Assembly: GCA_010645155.1 (NCBI GenBank)
Contig: JAAGOF010000209.1
Span: 921,677 to 985,676 of the forward strand
Reading direction: 5' to 3'
Length of the DNA: 64,000 nucleotides
Origin: Tigriopus japonicus
Taxonomy: Eukaryota; Arthropoda; Copepoda; Harpacticoida; Harpacticidae
Both the position numbers and the translations under genes were made by a program. This document shows, one piece after another, positions 39,901 to 54,900 of this stretch; the stretch's first letter is position 1, and each line of letters starts with the position of its first letter. The notes under the pieces are model-generated. The model searched no databases, was not told where the DNA came from, and saw only the letters and a program-made list of their open reading frames with translations.

Positions 39901-42900
39901 CTGTTTTCAAAGTTCTGAGTTAACATTGGACAAAGCAGAGTGGAAATTTTTGTCACAATGCTTACAGGTTGCACAAATTTTCTTCTTTCTCGGTTGCGCT
40001 GAAAGGAGTCTATAGTAATTATTATTTTGATTGTAATTTGTTTCTAATTGATTACTGGTCAGGTTAAACAGTATCACCTATTGCTTGAATCAATCACAAA
40101 ATTCTCCTTTTTGTTTCTTCTTTTGATTTCAAATTGATGGAAAAAATCTGTTTTCATCAATAAGAGAGATGTGGTAACTTTTCTCTTCTAAAGGTACTAT
40201 CTTTTTAAATCAAAATGATAAATAGTAATAACAGGTTATATTTTAATGGCTATGCAAGAAAAAAGTAAGACAATCAAGTTCATTAAAAAGAGAACAAGGA
40301 GCTTATAACTTATGGGTCTACTTAGGGACCGTTTACACAACTAAAATTTGGAATACTTTGAACTTATGAACTTGAAGTTTCTGGTGTCGTTTGCTTGGAA
40401 AGTTTAATAGGAGGATAAAGTATTTTCTACACTCTTGTCAAGCAAGACTTATTACAAATGGATTTTTAAAATTTTGGTTCCATTATGTTGTTTATTCATC
40501 TTTCCAGGCATTATCTGAAAAACAGAGCTCAACTTTTTCAGACTTTGGCCCAAATTGATGGAGTACCCTTCAAACTTTGAACATACGCATAAATCTCCAA
40601 TATCATTTGTTGCGTTTTCTGGTTTATTCATGAGCCAGCACACTAGCGCTCAAGAAAGGAAAAATCCTACCCCAAACTTGAACGCTGAACGCTTGTTCAG
40701 CCTGAACAAGGTAAAGCACTGTTAACATTTTTGTTTTATTCCAATTTTGTTTTGATCCCTTTTGGAGACAGTATGAGCAAGTTTTTCGTGCCCTGGATAT
40801 TGAGCCATTGGACTTCAGAGTGTATGGTTGTTTAAAGAGCATTTATTCACTATGGAATTGTACATTAACCAAAAAGACCTGAAAGAGAATATCCTCACGA
40901 ATGAGAGTAAGCAAGTAGTTTTAATGCCATTTGGCATTAGGTCACTAGGTCACACTGTTGCCAAAAATTCGAAAAAGTTGTCCACTTTGAAAGTCAAAAA
41001 AATTACAAGAACCAAACACTTTTGAAACCATTTTTAAGGAAAACACTGACCAAGAGAATTAATTGGAGCAAAACATTTTCCATGTCTTTCACTTAGTGAT
41101 GTTGATTAAAAAGCTTTCCTTTGACAATAGTTTAACTTGTCAGACCCATTTGAAGCAACGTAACTTAAAAAATAGCTAGTTTATGCTCCTTCTCAAGGCT
41201 CCATTCCTAAAATCCTGAGGATGCCGTCAATTCCCTATCCTTCCTTGTACAATCACTGTAAGTTCGAACTAACAGGCGATGAAGCTCAGTTACGCGCTTG
41301 CCTGTTTGTTTGGAGACTCTTTGGTCTTCTTTAGTGACAGCTTACCTGAAACTTGCATGTCTGAATGTCAATGGGAAACTTGGCATAGTTCATAGGACAC
41401 ATGAAACGAATGCGAGTGGCCACCACATATAGCACCTCATGTCGGACACTCATCCACAAACCCTGTAAGAGACAAAAACAACAACCATGTAGATGACATT
41501 GTGCAGATCAACATATTGATCAGATTTAGCCTTGGAAGTGAACGTCGGATGCAGAAGTTATTCTTCGGAATAATTAGAGGCTGAAATGGCTTTGGTGCGA
41601 TTGGAAATGCATTCTAACTGCCAATTAATTCCAGCCAAAGAGGATTTGTATAATGAGCACTACCCAACTTGTATGCAATTCCCAATGGGGAAAACACATT
41701 TTATCTGTACTTAATGCTTCATTGAAGTTGGCCTTCGTTTTCAACTCAATGCATTTTGTGCGAATCAATCTCCCGGACGACCTGGCAATTTCATTGCTTG
41801 GGAGAAATCTTTGGAATTTCATTCCATATTGAGGCAAATGTCATGGTTTCGGCCAATCCTAATTCCTATTGTTCTCGCATCAAAAAAGCATTGTTTTCCT
41901 GTCTTACCCAACAAAAAGCTTCTACCGTGTTCTACCGAGTGAGACATGTTTAATCAGGCTACGTAGACAAAAACAAAGAAACGCCCTTTCTGTTCTTGGA
42001 GATCAAATGTGTCTCAACATATCATGAAAATTCTTCAGCTACCATGACTAAAGGTTAAGATATCTAGCAAACAGGGTGGTGAGCTAAAAATGTTCTTTTT
42101 TTAATTGTTTTCTTCTTTATCTGCCCATTCGAACTCCAATCATGAAAAGTGACATAAAAAAGATCGAAAAATGCTGAAAATTTCGTTTGCAAAAAAATTA
42201 CGGAAAAAAATTACTACAAACAAATTAAAGCAAGCACTCTTCAGTCATGTACAATTTCACAATCTCTAACTAAAACCTTTTTGCTACAAGCTTTCTCAAC
42301 CAAATTCTGAGCAAACTTTACCATTAGAAAACTGTTTATTTGTCGGATGATGATATGAAATATTGACCAGTCCCAACTTTTTTTGGCACCCTGTATATTT
42401 TCAGTCTCATTGGCATAAGTCAAAAGGTTCACGAATACTCCTACTTGGACGTCTTTTGTTCTGGCAATGGCGACTTCCGGGATGACAGACGCTTTTGTCA
42501 ATCTGGTTCGGCCCACTTCAACGGTTTGTTATGGGCGGTCCAGAACCTAGTTCATAAATTAAGGGCCCCCAAAGAGCTTCTTCTTGAATCAGTGGTCTGA
42601 ATGAAGAAGTGGGATCTCTAGGATCTTGGCACGGTTCTTTGTGTTGTTGGAACAATGTCTGCTTCTGATTACAATCAATACAATACTTGGGCCATTTGAG
42701 GGGATAAATCATGGTTTTGGGTTCAAAGTGGGTACGTTTTGTTTCAGTGTGGTCCCCCTTCATAAGATCATTAACTCAAGAACCCACCATTATCCTCAAA
42801 AATGAGAAAACTGACGGCTAAAGTGGACTTTTCCTTAAAATGAGTCTTTCATAAACAAGATTTTTCCCGGAAAACAAGGTGATCATTGGGAAATCGCGTG

Positions 42901-45900
42901 TCTTTTGAACTTATTTGCATGTCAAGTCCCAAATAAAAAGTAATCTTTGACACTTAGTACACCTTGAATCGTCACAATGATAGTTAACAAAGCAGTTTAC
43001 CAGACCATTGTCTTTTGTAGTGTTTTGTTATTGTGTTTTTCCGTGGAACAAAAGTTCCTTGTTTCCGTAAACAGTCCTTATTTATGGACCCCATTGCAAA
43101 TGATTTTGATGAACTGAGACAAACACGCAAAGTTGATCGAGCTTGTTGGTCAATGGGACATGAGAGCTGGATCAAGAGCATGACTTCCAATTGAGTAAGC
43201 AAATGCAACAAAGCATAAAAAGACACATTATCTAATTGGGTGGAAGGTGACAAAAGCCCAAAGATGTAAGAGACAAAGTCGTGAAAGCAGATATAGGTTC
43301 AACTAGAGCACTGTAATAAAAGAGTCAGGTCATAATGTACGCAGAATAGTTCTTTTTGTGACAACAGCTCGCCGATTCCAAGAAGTGCATGGATTCGCCG
43401 GAAAACCCGATCAGACATCGGTATATTTCAACTAAAGTGTCTCCAATATTGATAGTAGACGACAAATGGACGCGATGTAAACGTTTACCACCGGACTCCA
43501 TGAGCAATGACGTCACATTAACCAAATTTAATCCTTAAGTCAAGCCTAACCTAACCTAATTTCAATCTAACCAAACGTAATTTTAACTAGTGATGTGTTT
43601 CGAACCAGGAGTGCTGCCAGTTTTGACTCGGAAGTTTATCGTTGTTAAAAAAGGCAGCTTGTGTAGAACGTTTTTGAAAAGACCTAAAAAGGGACCAATT
43701 TGGCAACACTCGAACTAGTTCGATTTCGAGTTCTATCAAGAGTAGTGATGTGTTTCGAACCAGGAGTGCTGCCAGTTTTGACTCGGAAGTTTATCACTGT
43801 TAAAAAGGCCAGGTTGTATAGAATATTTTGAAAAGACCCAATAAGGGACCAATTTGGCAACACTCGAACTAGTTCGATTTCGAGTTTCATCGACAGTTAT
43901 AAAATTGGATTTTGCGTTGGCAGTGCTGCCATATTTTATGTCAGATAAGGTCTACTGCCTGTTGAAAAGTTTAGTTGTGGTCAGCTTTTTGACCCTAAAA
44001 ACCAAAATGGCAAAACTCTGCCGAAAATCCAACGCGAAACACATCAGTAATTTTAACCTAACAGCTATGACGTCACTTCTTATGGAGTCCGGTGATTAAC
44101 GTTATCAATGGACGTGCAATATGTTTTGGTTCAAGTACTAGGTACACTCCTTTAAAGATTGGCTCATCAAAAAATAATAATTTTCTGACGAAGGCCTCGA
44201 GGGTATTTTGCCAAAATAAAAGAACCTGATTTCGCACTTGATGAATTCACTCTTTTATCACAGGGCATTAGTTATAACAATGTTACTCTATTGAACAAAC
44301 TGAGATTTGTTCTGTTTACAAATACGTTAATCGTATGGTGGAGCTGTGCTTTGTTGAAAGTCGCACTTCAATATCTTATTTTTTGCTAGCTTTTTAAATT
44401 CAACCAACTACATATTGTTTGCAAGCTTGCTTCAGAGAAAGACACGTTAATTTCATAGGAAAAGTGTCAATAACTATGTACCTTGTCATTGTCATGTTTT
44501 AGTGAGAACATTTGCTTGGCATCTTAGGCCTATTGGCTCACCCAGACAATGATTTTTAGTATTCAATCCACGTTTGCAAATGCTCTTTTTTGAGCATTTT
44601 TCTTTTGAAAAATTGACCAACGAATGTCAATCGAGAATTGCTGTTTGTGTTAATCTCATTTCGATTCCTTTTATGAGCAATCTTTTTCACATCTTCAAGG
44701 AGACTGGTGAAAGACACGTTTGGAGATATCCCGGAAAACACCTTCCATCGTGGTCTTCTAAGAGATCAAAGACTTCTATTTGGTGGAATTGAGCCGGATC
44801 GAATTTGAACTGGGGAATTGGGTTTACTCAAGGACGACTGAAATCTGGACGCTAAGCCTGTTGCTGAGAATTACCATTCAGGTGTGAAAAAAGAATCAAG
44901 AGTGGTCTTCTGCAAACTGCGTTACCAGATGAACCAAAGACCCCAGGAAGGTGGGCATGAAAAATAATTATTAATATTTGCCTACATCAAGGACATCTTT
45001 AGATATGGACAAATGTCGCAGCTTTTTGTTATGACTATCCTTGGTAACAGCTACTAAGGCACGCTGCCAATTCAGCCTGATTTTACCAACAGCCTAGAAG
45101 AACAGTTTTGAGTTGTGTTGGAAACAGTTGGAAAGCAGATGAGCAGCTTCCTCCTTTTTTTGAGCGTGATCAAACTTGAACTTGAAGATCGAAAAAAAGT
45201 TCTTTTGATTAAGGGGAGAGGTAATACAAATTTCCTTCGAAATAATATTAAAGCAAGTTTTCAGGGGCAGTTTTAGTTATTGCTAAGTTTTAAAGTTGAA
45301 ATTTGAACAACAAAATCCAGACAATGAATACCATTTCTTATTTGAACATATTTTAAGCCCACTTGATCATCACCCTGGGTGACCAAGACTAGTCATAACA
45401 AAGCTTCGATCTCAATCCATTATTTTTCGAAATCCTTGCCTACATCAACCAAAAAGTTTTAGCATCATTCAATTTGCATCTATTTTGAGTAAATTATGAG
45501 GTAAACTCTCTGTTCTAGCGCTATTTGAATAGAAAGTTATGCCTTGTCAAAGCTGAGAATAGCCAGCATAAAACGATTTAGTTTGTCATTTGCGCTAGAA
45601 AACAGACTATGGATAGCTCTTTCACTTATGAGGTTTGTGAAAGACATCGCTTTAGATTCCAATGTTTCATTGGCTTCTACAAGTATATTACAATAATGCA
45701 ACCTCACAAGAGGAATAACTTGAACAGTGAACTGAGAAAAATATCAGCAGAGACCTTGCGTTGCCAGACCCGTCTTGCGTTAATTTCCAATATGTTGCCA
45801 GGAAATAATCTTTGATGCCACTTTTTGGCCACACGTTAACTCTGTTTCTTCGAGGGTTATCATTTTTCGAAAAGGATTATTGCTTAAAAATTTGTACCAT

Positions 45901-48900
45901 TTAAGCTAAACGATGCCACTCAAAAGAAGATAATCGTCAAGGAGGACTTACGATTTTGCCAAAACCTAGCATCGTATATCTCACCCTGGCAACTATGCTG
46001 AATATCAACGTAAGATGGGTCTGGCGACGCAAAGTCTTCACTGATGCTTTTCTCGGTTCATTGATTGAGACAGAACATAACAGGTGTTCTTGGGTTCCAA
46101 GTCCACATTCCAGGGGGTCCTTGGTTCATCTGATAATATAGTTTTGACGACTTCCATTCAACGGTAAGCCATTAAATTTCCGCTTCTTTGAGATGCATCC
46201 TAGCAGAAGGACATTTTGGAACCCCGAGAGCTTCAATCATCTCCATCAAGTTGAGAACGATAAATCGTAAGAGAAAAGCCACTTGAAATTAAATATTTTG
46301 GGTAAATAATTGATCGGGAAATGTAAAGGTGCTCGAATAAATGCCATTAGAAATAGCTGTTTGATTCAAGATCTTCAACGGCAAATTATGACAAAATTAG
46401 AGGTAAAGTTGATTGTTTGTCCAAATGTCTGGAATAATGTTGAAGTGTACTTTCTTCAACTAAACCAAGTATCCTTTTCTATATTCAAACAAAAAAGGCT
46501 CTTTATTATGATCTACATGTACCATGCAAGGCTTTCTGTACAATGTATATTTTTTTACGCGGAGGTTTATTTCATTCCGACGATTTTCTCTCAATGATAT
46601 CGTCAAGGGTTTTAATATCCTGTATTATGATACTAAGTTTGATGTATCATTAATAATTCTTGATTTACTCTGTGTCCCTAAAATATGATAGCCCTGTGAA
46701 GCAATATCAGCTCATTGCAGAGAAAAGAAACCCAACAATAAGCTCAAATACTGCATTTTCGACAATTAAATTAAAGACTAAATAAAATCAAATGTTCCAG
46801 TACATTGCAAGATCTTTCATTCTGATCCCCCACGTTGACATTGTCCTTTCATTTTTGAGTGTGCTCGGTACTTTCTTTCCAATATCACGTGTACTTTGTT
46901 ATTGGCTTTTGGCATTGGCCTTCTTCTTGTGTACAAAATTGGTTTTGGCTCTTACCTGAAGTCGCTCAAGAACGGAAAGGCTGTGGAAGCCTTTGAGGCG
47001 CAGGATCTCACTGTCCGGCAACCAGAGTTTCGAGACCATTTCCAACTCGACCGGAATCCAATCTGGTGCTCCGAGCAAATCCTCATTTGGAACCACTCCA
47101 TCGGGATAAAGCTGAAACAAAACGTCCAAATTGTTGATCTCTCTCGACGCACGCACATACATACGTATTGTATACTGTTCCCGAGCTGTCAGGTGTCCAT
47201 CCAAACGGAAAAGTTACGACGAATTCTACTTTGATTTGCTTGATCAAAGGACCTAACTTTTTGAATGAGTCTTGAAGTCATCCATTCTCTCTCTGTTTCT
47301 CCCTGAAAGTTCTAGTTCTCATGGGGAAGTGGGAAGATACGATCGAACATGAGAAGGCAGCAACCTTGAACCTTCAGACTTCGAGAGGCCCAAAATTACT
47401 CTGCTGAAGAGGAGGAAAACTTGACGAACCATGATCTTGTTAGGCGAAGATTTCATTGGAACACCTTTGCCTAACCAAACGTCTTTTTTATTTGAGATGG
47501 TAAACGTACAATCTTTCAAGTTTTGTCATTTTTTTTTAGATCTGACAATGGAGAGGCCGAAATATTGGAGAAAAAACTTCACGATTCAACTATTCCACGT
47601 AAAACCACATGAAAACCACAGATAATCTTAATTATAGAGACCTCAACTCTGACGGCGCCAAAAGCGCCCTCTACGAAGGAATGCCTGACAAAACGCTTTT
47701 TTCCAAGAATGTCAGAGAGCTACTTTGTTTGTAACGCAAATATCCTTTTTGAAAGTTGGTTCTCACAATCAATCCAGAAAATACAGTCTGAGTCATCTTG
47801 AAGTCACGAATTAAATTACTGTAGCCTTGGTCTGCTGGCTTAACTACAGTAGAACTGAATAGTCTGGGGCTTAGTCTGTGTGAAAACTGATCAAAATCTA
47901 CCACAATAAAAGCCCAATTTGAACGGTACTAACCGTGTTTGCATGATGATTAATTTTTATAATAAGGTTATTGCACTTTTTTGCAGTTGGGTATGGACTT
48001 ATTTCTTCCAAATTAATGAATCACTTATCGATCTCCTTTGGCAGAAAGTCGGAATAGGAAATTCCACTTTGAGTCATAACTATCAATAGTTTTCTTCCTT
48101 TCTCTCAAATTCAAATACGACGAGAAGTAACTAGAAAAATGTCAAAAGAAGTCAAATTCCAATTCCACTTCCAAGTTGGTGTACAGTGGTCGGCAATTAT
48201 TCTGTTACAATATCTAAAATTGGGAGAAAGTTGAATATTTTTCAATCTGTTCATTTCAAAACAAAAGTGGTGGGGTGAAATCTAATTATATATTAATTTT
48301 GGCCGCCTAGCTTTAAATCTGTTAAAAAGAGCTACTAAAGCTTCATATCATATCGGTATGAAAACATAATGTTATTAGGTAAGAATGGTGTCTTTTAGCT
48401 CTGCATTTTTTACATGTCCTAACCAAACAGCAACATTGAGTACAAGTTTATTCCAAAATTTAAATAATGAAAAGTCAAAAGTGAATATCCAAAATTTATG
48501 TCTAAAATTTACTAAAGTTCTGGACGGGCGCTTTCGAATTGATCAGCAGAGTATATTGGCCTTTACGCAACAGCTGACAGCGATGTCCCAATGCAAAATT
48601 ATGAGAAGTCACAGATCAAATACAGAACCCAAAGTTGCACCCTGAGACAAAATTGACCAAATTTTAATTTGTGAGTACGTATTCGACACGGAGGAACTTT
48701 TTGAGTCAACAATGCTTAGATTTTGCACAAAATTTCAACTTTATGGGTTGCGCTTAAGGGACTCAATACCAAATTATTTCAGTTATGGATTCACCATCCT
48801 ATTAACAGAAAAAAAATTCATATCAAAAAAATCTGTCATGGAAGGGTTTTCTTTCCTTGTTGTGTTTTTAAAGAAATCCACATAGTCAAATATTATTTGA

Positions 48901-51900
48901 CAAAGGCTGAGAAGTTTCACTTCAAAAATGCCCCTTTTATTGGGTGATTTGTTATGCTCAAAACTGATAACTAATCAACTAACATAGGAGGCTCAACAAA
49001 TTAAATATCAAATGTTCCTGAGAAAAAACACAATAAAAAAGTCTATTGTTCTTGCCCGCTTAATAACTTGAATTTTATTAATCTAGTACTATATTTTACG
49101 GCGACCCCTGTAAAGTGTTACGTCGTGAAGAAGGAAAATTGGAAATGTCACGATAAAAAGGCCACTCAGAGGTTGGTTAGCCGTATAGACATATGGCTGA
49201 AGATCCCCATTGTGCTTGCACAGATTTCTGAAATTGGTCCATGATGGAACAAACCATTCATGCATTGGAAATCTAGAGAGAAACGTTTTAGAGAACACCA
49301 AAGAACTAGAGTTCCAAAAAATGCTTGTTTAGAGAGAGAAGCATATGTAATTTGTATTTTTCACAACCGAAACTGATTATAACATTAAAAACCTAACGCA
49401 AAATTTAACAATTGTGTAATTTCAAATTCAATATTGTAATATTTTCTTCTTGACGGTAAATCAAATACAAATTATGTCTGAAATAATTTTAGCTTTGTAT
49501 TTCTTATTTGCCAAACCTCGTTTTCACCCCTGTAATAAGTGCCTTTTTTCGCGTTTGTCAATGAATAACAAATAGCATCTGCTATCATTTATCATTTTCA
49601 TCATGGGCCAGATTGTTCATACCTCGCAACCTCAATTTAACGACGCCCATTTTTGCTCTACACTCAATCTTTTGAGCAACAACTTCAGTGATTGTCTGTC
49701 TTTCTTTGTTTGCAGCAATTTCCTCAATAATAAAAAAAAACTGATTATGAAGGTATGGACCAACAGGCGACAAACTTTCACTTGAAGAAATCCTTTTTCA
49801 CTTCGGATCATTGCGTTTTGTGACACTGCGGCAATTTTTGTTTAAGGCCGGAGATAATTGTCATTTTTCCCAGTTTAATCCTCTGCATTGGCCACGAACC
49901 AGGCACCCCAACCACCCAAAAAAAAAAAAAACGTGAGAGTACATCCAAGAAAAAGGGTAGATTATTTTGGCTCATAAACTCTTTTTGAGATGCCAACTTT
50001 TTCTTCCTCAAAGCGATTCACGACTTGCAAGGATGCTTTGAAATCCCGACAAGATATTCAGCCCACGATTTTTTGGCCCGATTGCATCAAATCTGGCAGA
50101 TTAGGGAACAGAATGGGGCAGTTAGTTACCTGTTTGAAATCTATGATCACTCTCGTGTCTCTCCATTTGACGATCAGATAGGCGTTGATTTCCACTGTGA
50201 AATCCCGATCGTCAATCTTGAGGATCTCAAAGTTGTCAAAGCCAATGGACACATCCAAAGGTTTGATGCCCTCTTTTTTCGTGGTATCGATTGGGGGTAC
50301 ATATCTGAAAGGGGAACAAAGACATGTCATTTAAAAACAGCGTTTCAGATTGGTTTGTTGTTCCATGTTTTTCATTTTTTTCATTTTTTATTTTTCAGTA
50401 GATCGTTGTTTTTGTTTGCTTCAAGTTATGCTAAAAAGCATGCTTCTTTAGATACTGTTTACTTTAAATTGCGGGCTAGACATTGCTAAGTATTGATTAT
50501 CATCCTTGTTGTTCCCGTTATGTTTGAATCCCAAAACAACGCCAAATATGCATTTAAAAAAGGGATTGTAAGATGTACACGGCGCTAAACTAAGCTAGGT
50601 CAGTCATTTTTAAGTTCCAAGGACATTTGAGACCACCTTTGAGGTGACAAGACAATTCAGCATTTGTAGCATTGACTTCTATTAATACTAGACCGAGTGT
50701 AAGCCTAAAAATGTGTCTCCGGTCGCCAAATGTTGAGCGGACAAAAGTGCGGGAACATTTGAAATGTGTGACCAGGCAAATGTCAACCATGCAAGTGATG
50801 AGTCAAATGTGGAATTGAGTAATGTTTTTGGGTCATTTTTTGTTATTGCTAGTGGTCACTTTCTTGAAAGAATCGAAGACGTCACTAGGTGACCATACCA
50901 TGGATATTAATACTACAACTAGGAACTTTTTTGACAATACGTTGACTAAGTCATTGGTAGGAAGAACACAAATTTAAGCTTTTGCGTTATGTAGGGTTAA
51001 TCCAATGCATATATGGAACAACACTGACTTGTGGCTTCAAGAACGAGTTTTGAAAAGTTGGTCTTGATTCGCATTTTGGTCACACTAATTGCCCGAAACA
51101 GTTGTGAGGGCGACAATATCCTCATGAATTCAACGCATTCCGGCCCGCTTGCCAAATCAGCCAGAATAAAGCTTGCACGCTATCTAGTGATTATAATTGA
51201 TCCAAGATTTGTAGTCAAGTCCGGTAAATTAGGTCACGGGCCAAAAATTGATAAAATGTCACTTAAAAATGTTTGATGACAATTTTCTGAATTATTGTTA
51301 TCACTTATTCCTAAGGGGGTCTCATGGTTGCCTAAACCAAAAGTATTGACGAAATCTACCTATTTAGCCATCTTCTTCATTTGGGTTCACAAAAATTTGA
51401 TTGTGTTCTTCGAGAATTGTATTCTAGAATAGCCATTGAAAATTGAACGGCTTAAATATATTTCACCAACATTTTTAACCATTACCAGATGCCTTTCTAA
51501 GTGTATCTACCAATTATTCAAAAGAAAATTTGTTTTTAAGGAAGGTTTAAGTGACATTTTATCAATTTTTGGCCCGTGATCTAATTAACCGAACTCGATG
51601 CTTACATCTGAAGCCTAAATTTGAGAAATTTCGCAATTTAGTAATCGATCGTAACAACAAAATAAAAGTATGACTTGTAACGAGGCTAAAATTGTACTTG
51701 AATTCCGTTCAGAGTCAAAAAATTACATTATTGCAATGTTTGTTGCAGTTGAGATTATTCCTTCACATTCAAATTACAGCTCCGTTTCTAGAGTTTATTC
51801 ACTTCAGATCTTTGAAAGATTTTATCTTGATATCCTTAATTGAGACGATTTTGGTTCAATAAACATTGTTCCACAAAGACGCCTCCACAGGTTTTCATAC

Positions 51901-54900
51901 TCTTGTTATTCTACTACGTTAAGAAAATGTGCGTCACATCCAATAAAGAAGCTTCTTATTGGATAGACCTACTTGGTGATCAAAGAAATATCGAGGTAAA
52001 ATATCCTTGACACGGAAAGTTCCTAATGAAAAAACTGTCCCTCGTATTCCACTCGAAATCCCAAGTATGCATGGAAAATAATTACATAACAGCAAAGTAG
52101 AATTGTTACTCGGTTTCTACTAGAGATGTTCCAAAGAGATCGGCCGACGAAACCAAGGCTTTGACCATCGTGGATGAAGCCCAACATATTGGATGCCAGA
52201 GGTCACTTAAGGTTGAAACTAGATAAAGGACGGTTTTTGCACCAGGAGAAGGAAAATTTTGTCATGAAATAAATTTGAAACTTAAATTGGAAAAAAATTA
52301 ATGTAATGTTGGTGGTTCATTAGTAGGGACGGGCAAAAAGTGCAAATCAAAAGAAGCTTTTGGTTATCAAAAGTTGCACAAAAATCAGCCCAAAATCGTA
52401 AAATGAAATGCAGAAAAAGGTCAAAAGCGCAAATAAAGTTTAAAAAATTCACAAAAAAACTGAAATTTCTGAAACAAAAAGCTTCAGATACTTTCTTGTC
52501 TCTGCTTGTTATTTTTCAATCTTGAAGAGCAAAATTTAGATATTGAAGTAGTAGTAATCAATACTATGCTAGCCTATGCTTGGAGCTGTAAAATCAGATT
52601 TAGTTTCTAGATTTGAAAAAAATCTTCTTAAAGTAAACATTTTCAAAGAATAAGTAGCAAACTCTCAACAATTTGTTCATTTTCGGCCGAATTCGTAAAA
52701 AATCGTGCAAATAAAGGCGAAAAGTGCAAAAAGGCAAATAAATCTGTTTATGTTACCAAAAATCTTTTTACACCTTTTGCCCATCCCTATTTATTAGAAT
52801 GCAACAAAAAGTAAATCACGAATAAAAAAATGCACAGGTCTTGTTCAATAAACATGTACATGTTCAATCTAAGAGGTGGCTTAAATGCCTTGAGAGTTTT
52901 TATGCTGAATCATTACTAAATCAAGGGTGTCAATCATTTCAGTAGATCCAATAATGTGGACCAATCAGAGCTTAGAAAACTCGGGACAATCTTGAGGTAT
53001 GCCAATATCTCTTCTAGGATTTCTAGGCTCTTTGATCAAAGGACCTTTCTATTTTGCGAACATCTAAAAGAAATTTTGTTCTGTTGGTTTGTGATGTGTT
53101 TTTTTCTTATCTTAAACAACCTTCATTACAACCCTAAAAAGAGTCCATACCGTAAATACAAAAGGCTCTATGTGCGTCATTCGTTTTGAAATTTGTCAAA
53201 TAATCATGTCTAATCTGGATGATAAAGCCTCTTCAGTAGGAATGTGAAACCTTGAAGATTTAATGTCTTTGATCTGTGTTCAGCCTAGATTATTTAAGGT
53301 TGTTGGATTTGAGGGACTAAAAACTCGTTTGTAAGAACAGCCCTGCATTAGATATGTAAAGCAAGAATAGTGATGGACCGAAAGGGCGCTTAACCGAAAA
53401 CAAAAGTTTCAGTCGGAAGAGGGCTCAACCGAAACCGAAAACAAGTGACTGAAAAATTGTAAACATTCAAAATTCACTTTGAAATTTCAATCGATCATGT
53501 GTATAAAGTTGGGTAAAGTCAAAGAAACCTTGTTAAAGATTTCCTTGATTTGTGCCCATTTTGAGTTTTGTATGGTCATTAAATCTTAAAAAAGTCGATA
53601 TTCAAAAATAACCTCAGTTTCAGGCAAATAAGCGTTTGCAAGAAAGAATAGAGCATTTCATGGCACATCACAACACCTATCCTTCTTTTGAAAATTACTA
53701 TTTGAAAAGATGTTTGTAAAAAAAAGTTCGGCTCTTTTACAGCAACGCAAGACATACTTTGCCTTTCTCATGAAATATCCAATTTAGGACTTGGTCAAGC
53801 CAAAACTAAGTGTCCTCGTGGAATTTAAACATCTTTTTAACTAATGATGGGCCGAAAACGCTTTCGGCCGGAAATGACGGCCGAAAGTTTGGTTTCGTTT
53901 TGCCTACCGAAACCGAAAGAAAACATTGACTATATTTTATGCACTCTAACAACAAAATCGACTTTTTTTGGCCTCAAATACCTCTGAAACTCCAGCTTTT
54001 TGCCTGCTAAAATTTTTCATTGCCCAACATTGAACACACCTTCAAATTTTATAATGAATTTTGCATTTAGATAATTTTGTAATTGTCTGTTTTCGGTTTT
54101 GGTTTCGGTTCAAAACCTCTTTCGACCTCTTTCGCCCCAAACAATCGGTTTCAGTTCATCAATATTTTAAACCCAAATTGTGCCCCAATCCCAATATCCT
54201 TTCTTTCACTTTAGCCCCAAATCTTAAAGTGAAGTGCTCAAACTGCCTTACGCATGCATAAAGTTGGCGTCATTTGTCGGTGAAAGAGTCCTCTAACTTT
54301 AAACAGGTGCTGAACCTCTAGCTTACTGAGTGTATCACATATTGCTTATTTCTTACTATTGGTGTAATTCTAACTTTAAACTGAAGTTGAATAGACTATT
54401 CTTCCTTGTGTTTTTTTATGTCTTGAATTAAAAGGGAAAGGTGCTGTCTTTACATAAGAGCAAAAATAGCAATCAAACTTCTGGAATTCATTGAAATTTC
54501 GGAGATTTGATGTTTACGATTATCAAGAGTAATAAGGAGGTTTTCTGACTTATTTCTTTCATCTGCAAGGGACTTTTTGCCCATTCAATCCCACATATTA
54601 AAAAAATAGAGAAAACTTGATTACGACTCTTGTTGTCATTAAGAAGATGCTTCACTTTTTTACTTCAAGAACGAAATACAGATAAAAGAAAGAAGGGTCT
54701 GCTTTGCTTCACTTTTATGCTTGAATAACATCTACTGCTAATAAAAGATTGTTAGTACGTGGGGTATCCAGACTATAGGTAAACTGGGCCTGTAACTCGT
54801 TAACAAGTGCGATTTTTAGATGCTTGATGAACAATCAAAATCAAGGTCTCTTTTGGGGAGATGATATTATACATGATTTGTTTTCAGGTAATCGAGTTCA

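Larger units (their letters stand above)
43313..44160. mobile_element. Palindromic element (family-2 related) hosting a nested hAT-like element
   Basis: The left part (from about 43322) resembles the ends of family 2 (ACAGCTCGCCGATTCCAAG). Inner segments mirror each other: ACCGGACTCCATGAGCAATG near 43494 against TTATGGAGTCCGGTGATTAA near 44080. The hAT-like element 43588-44049 sits between the arms. Outer borders are approximate. Confidence 0.6.
41463..46955 (-). other. Channel intron 3
   Basis: 5.5-kb intron. Its main content is the nested palindromic element at 43313-44160. The rest is AT-rich with only short chance reading frames. Confidence 0.65.

Noticed and set aside
42241..42516. - strand frame near a GGCACCCTGTAT motif that recalls mariner-type ends
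   Set aside because: The peptide has no recognisable transposase motif and no partner end was found.
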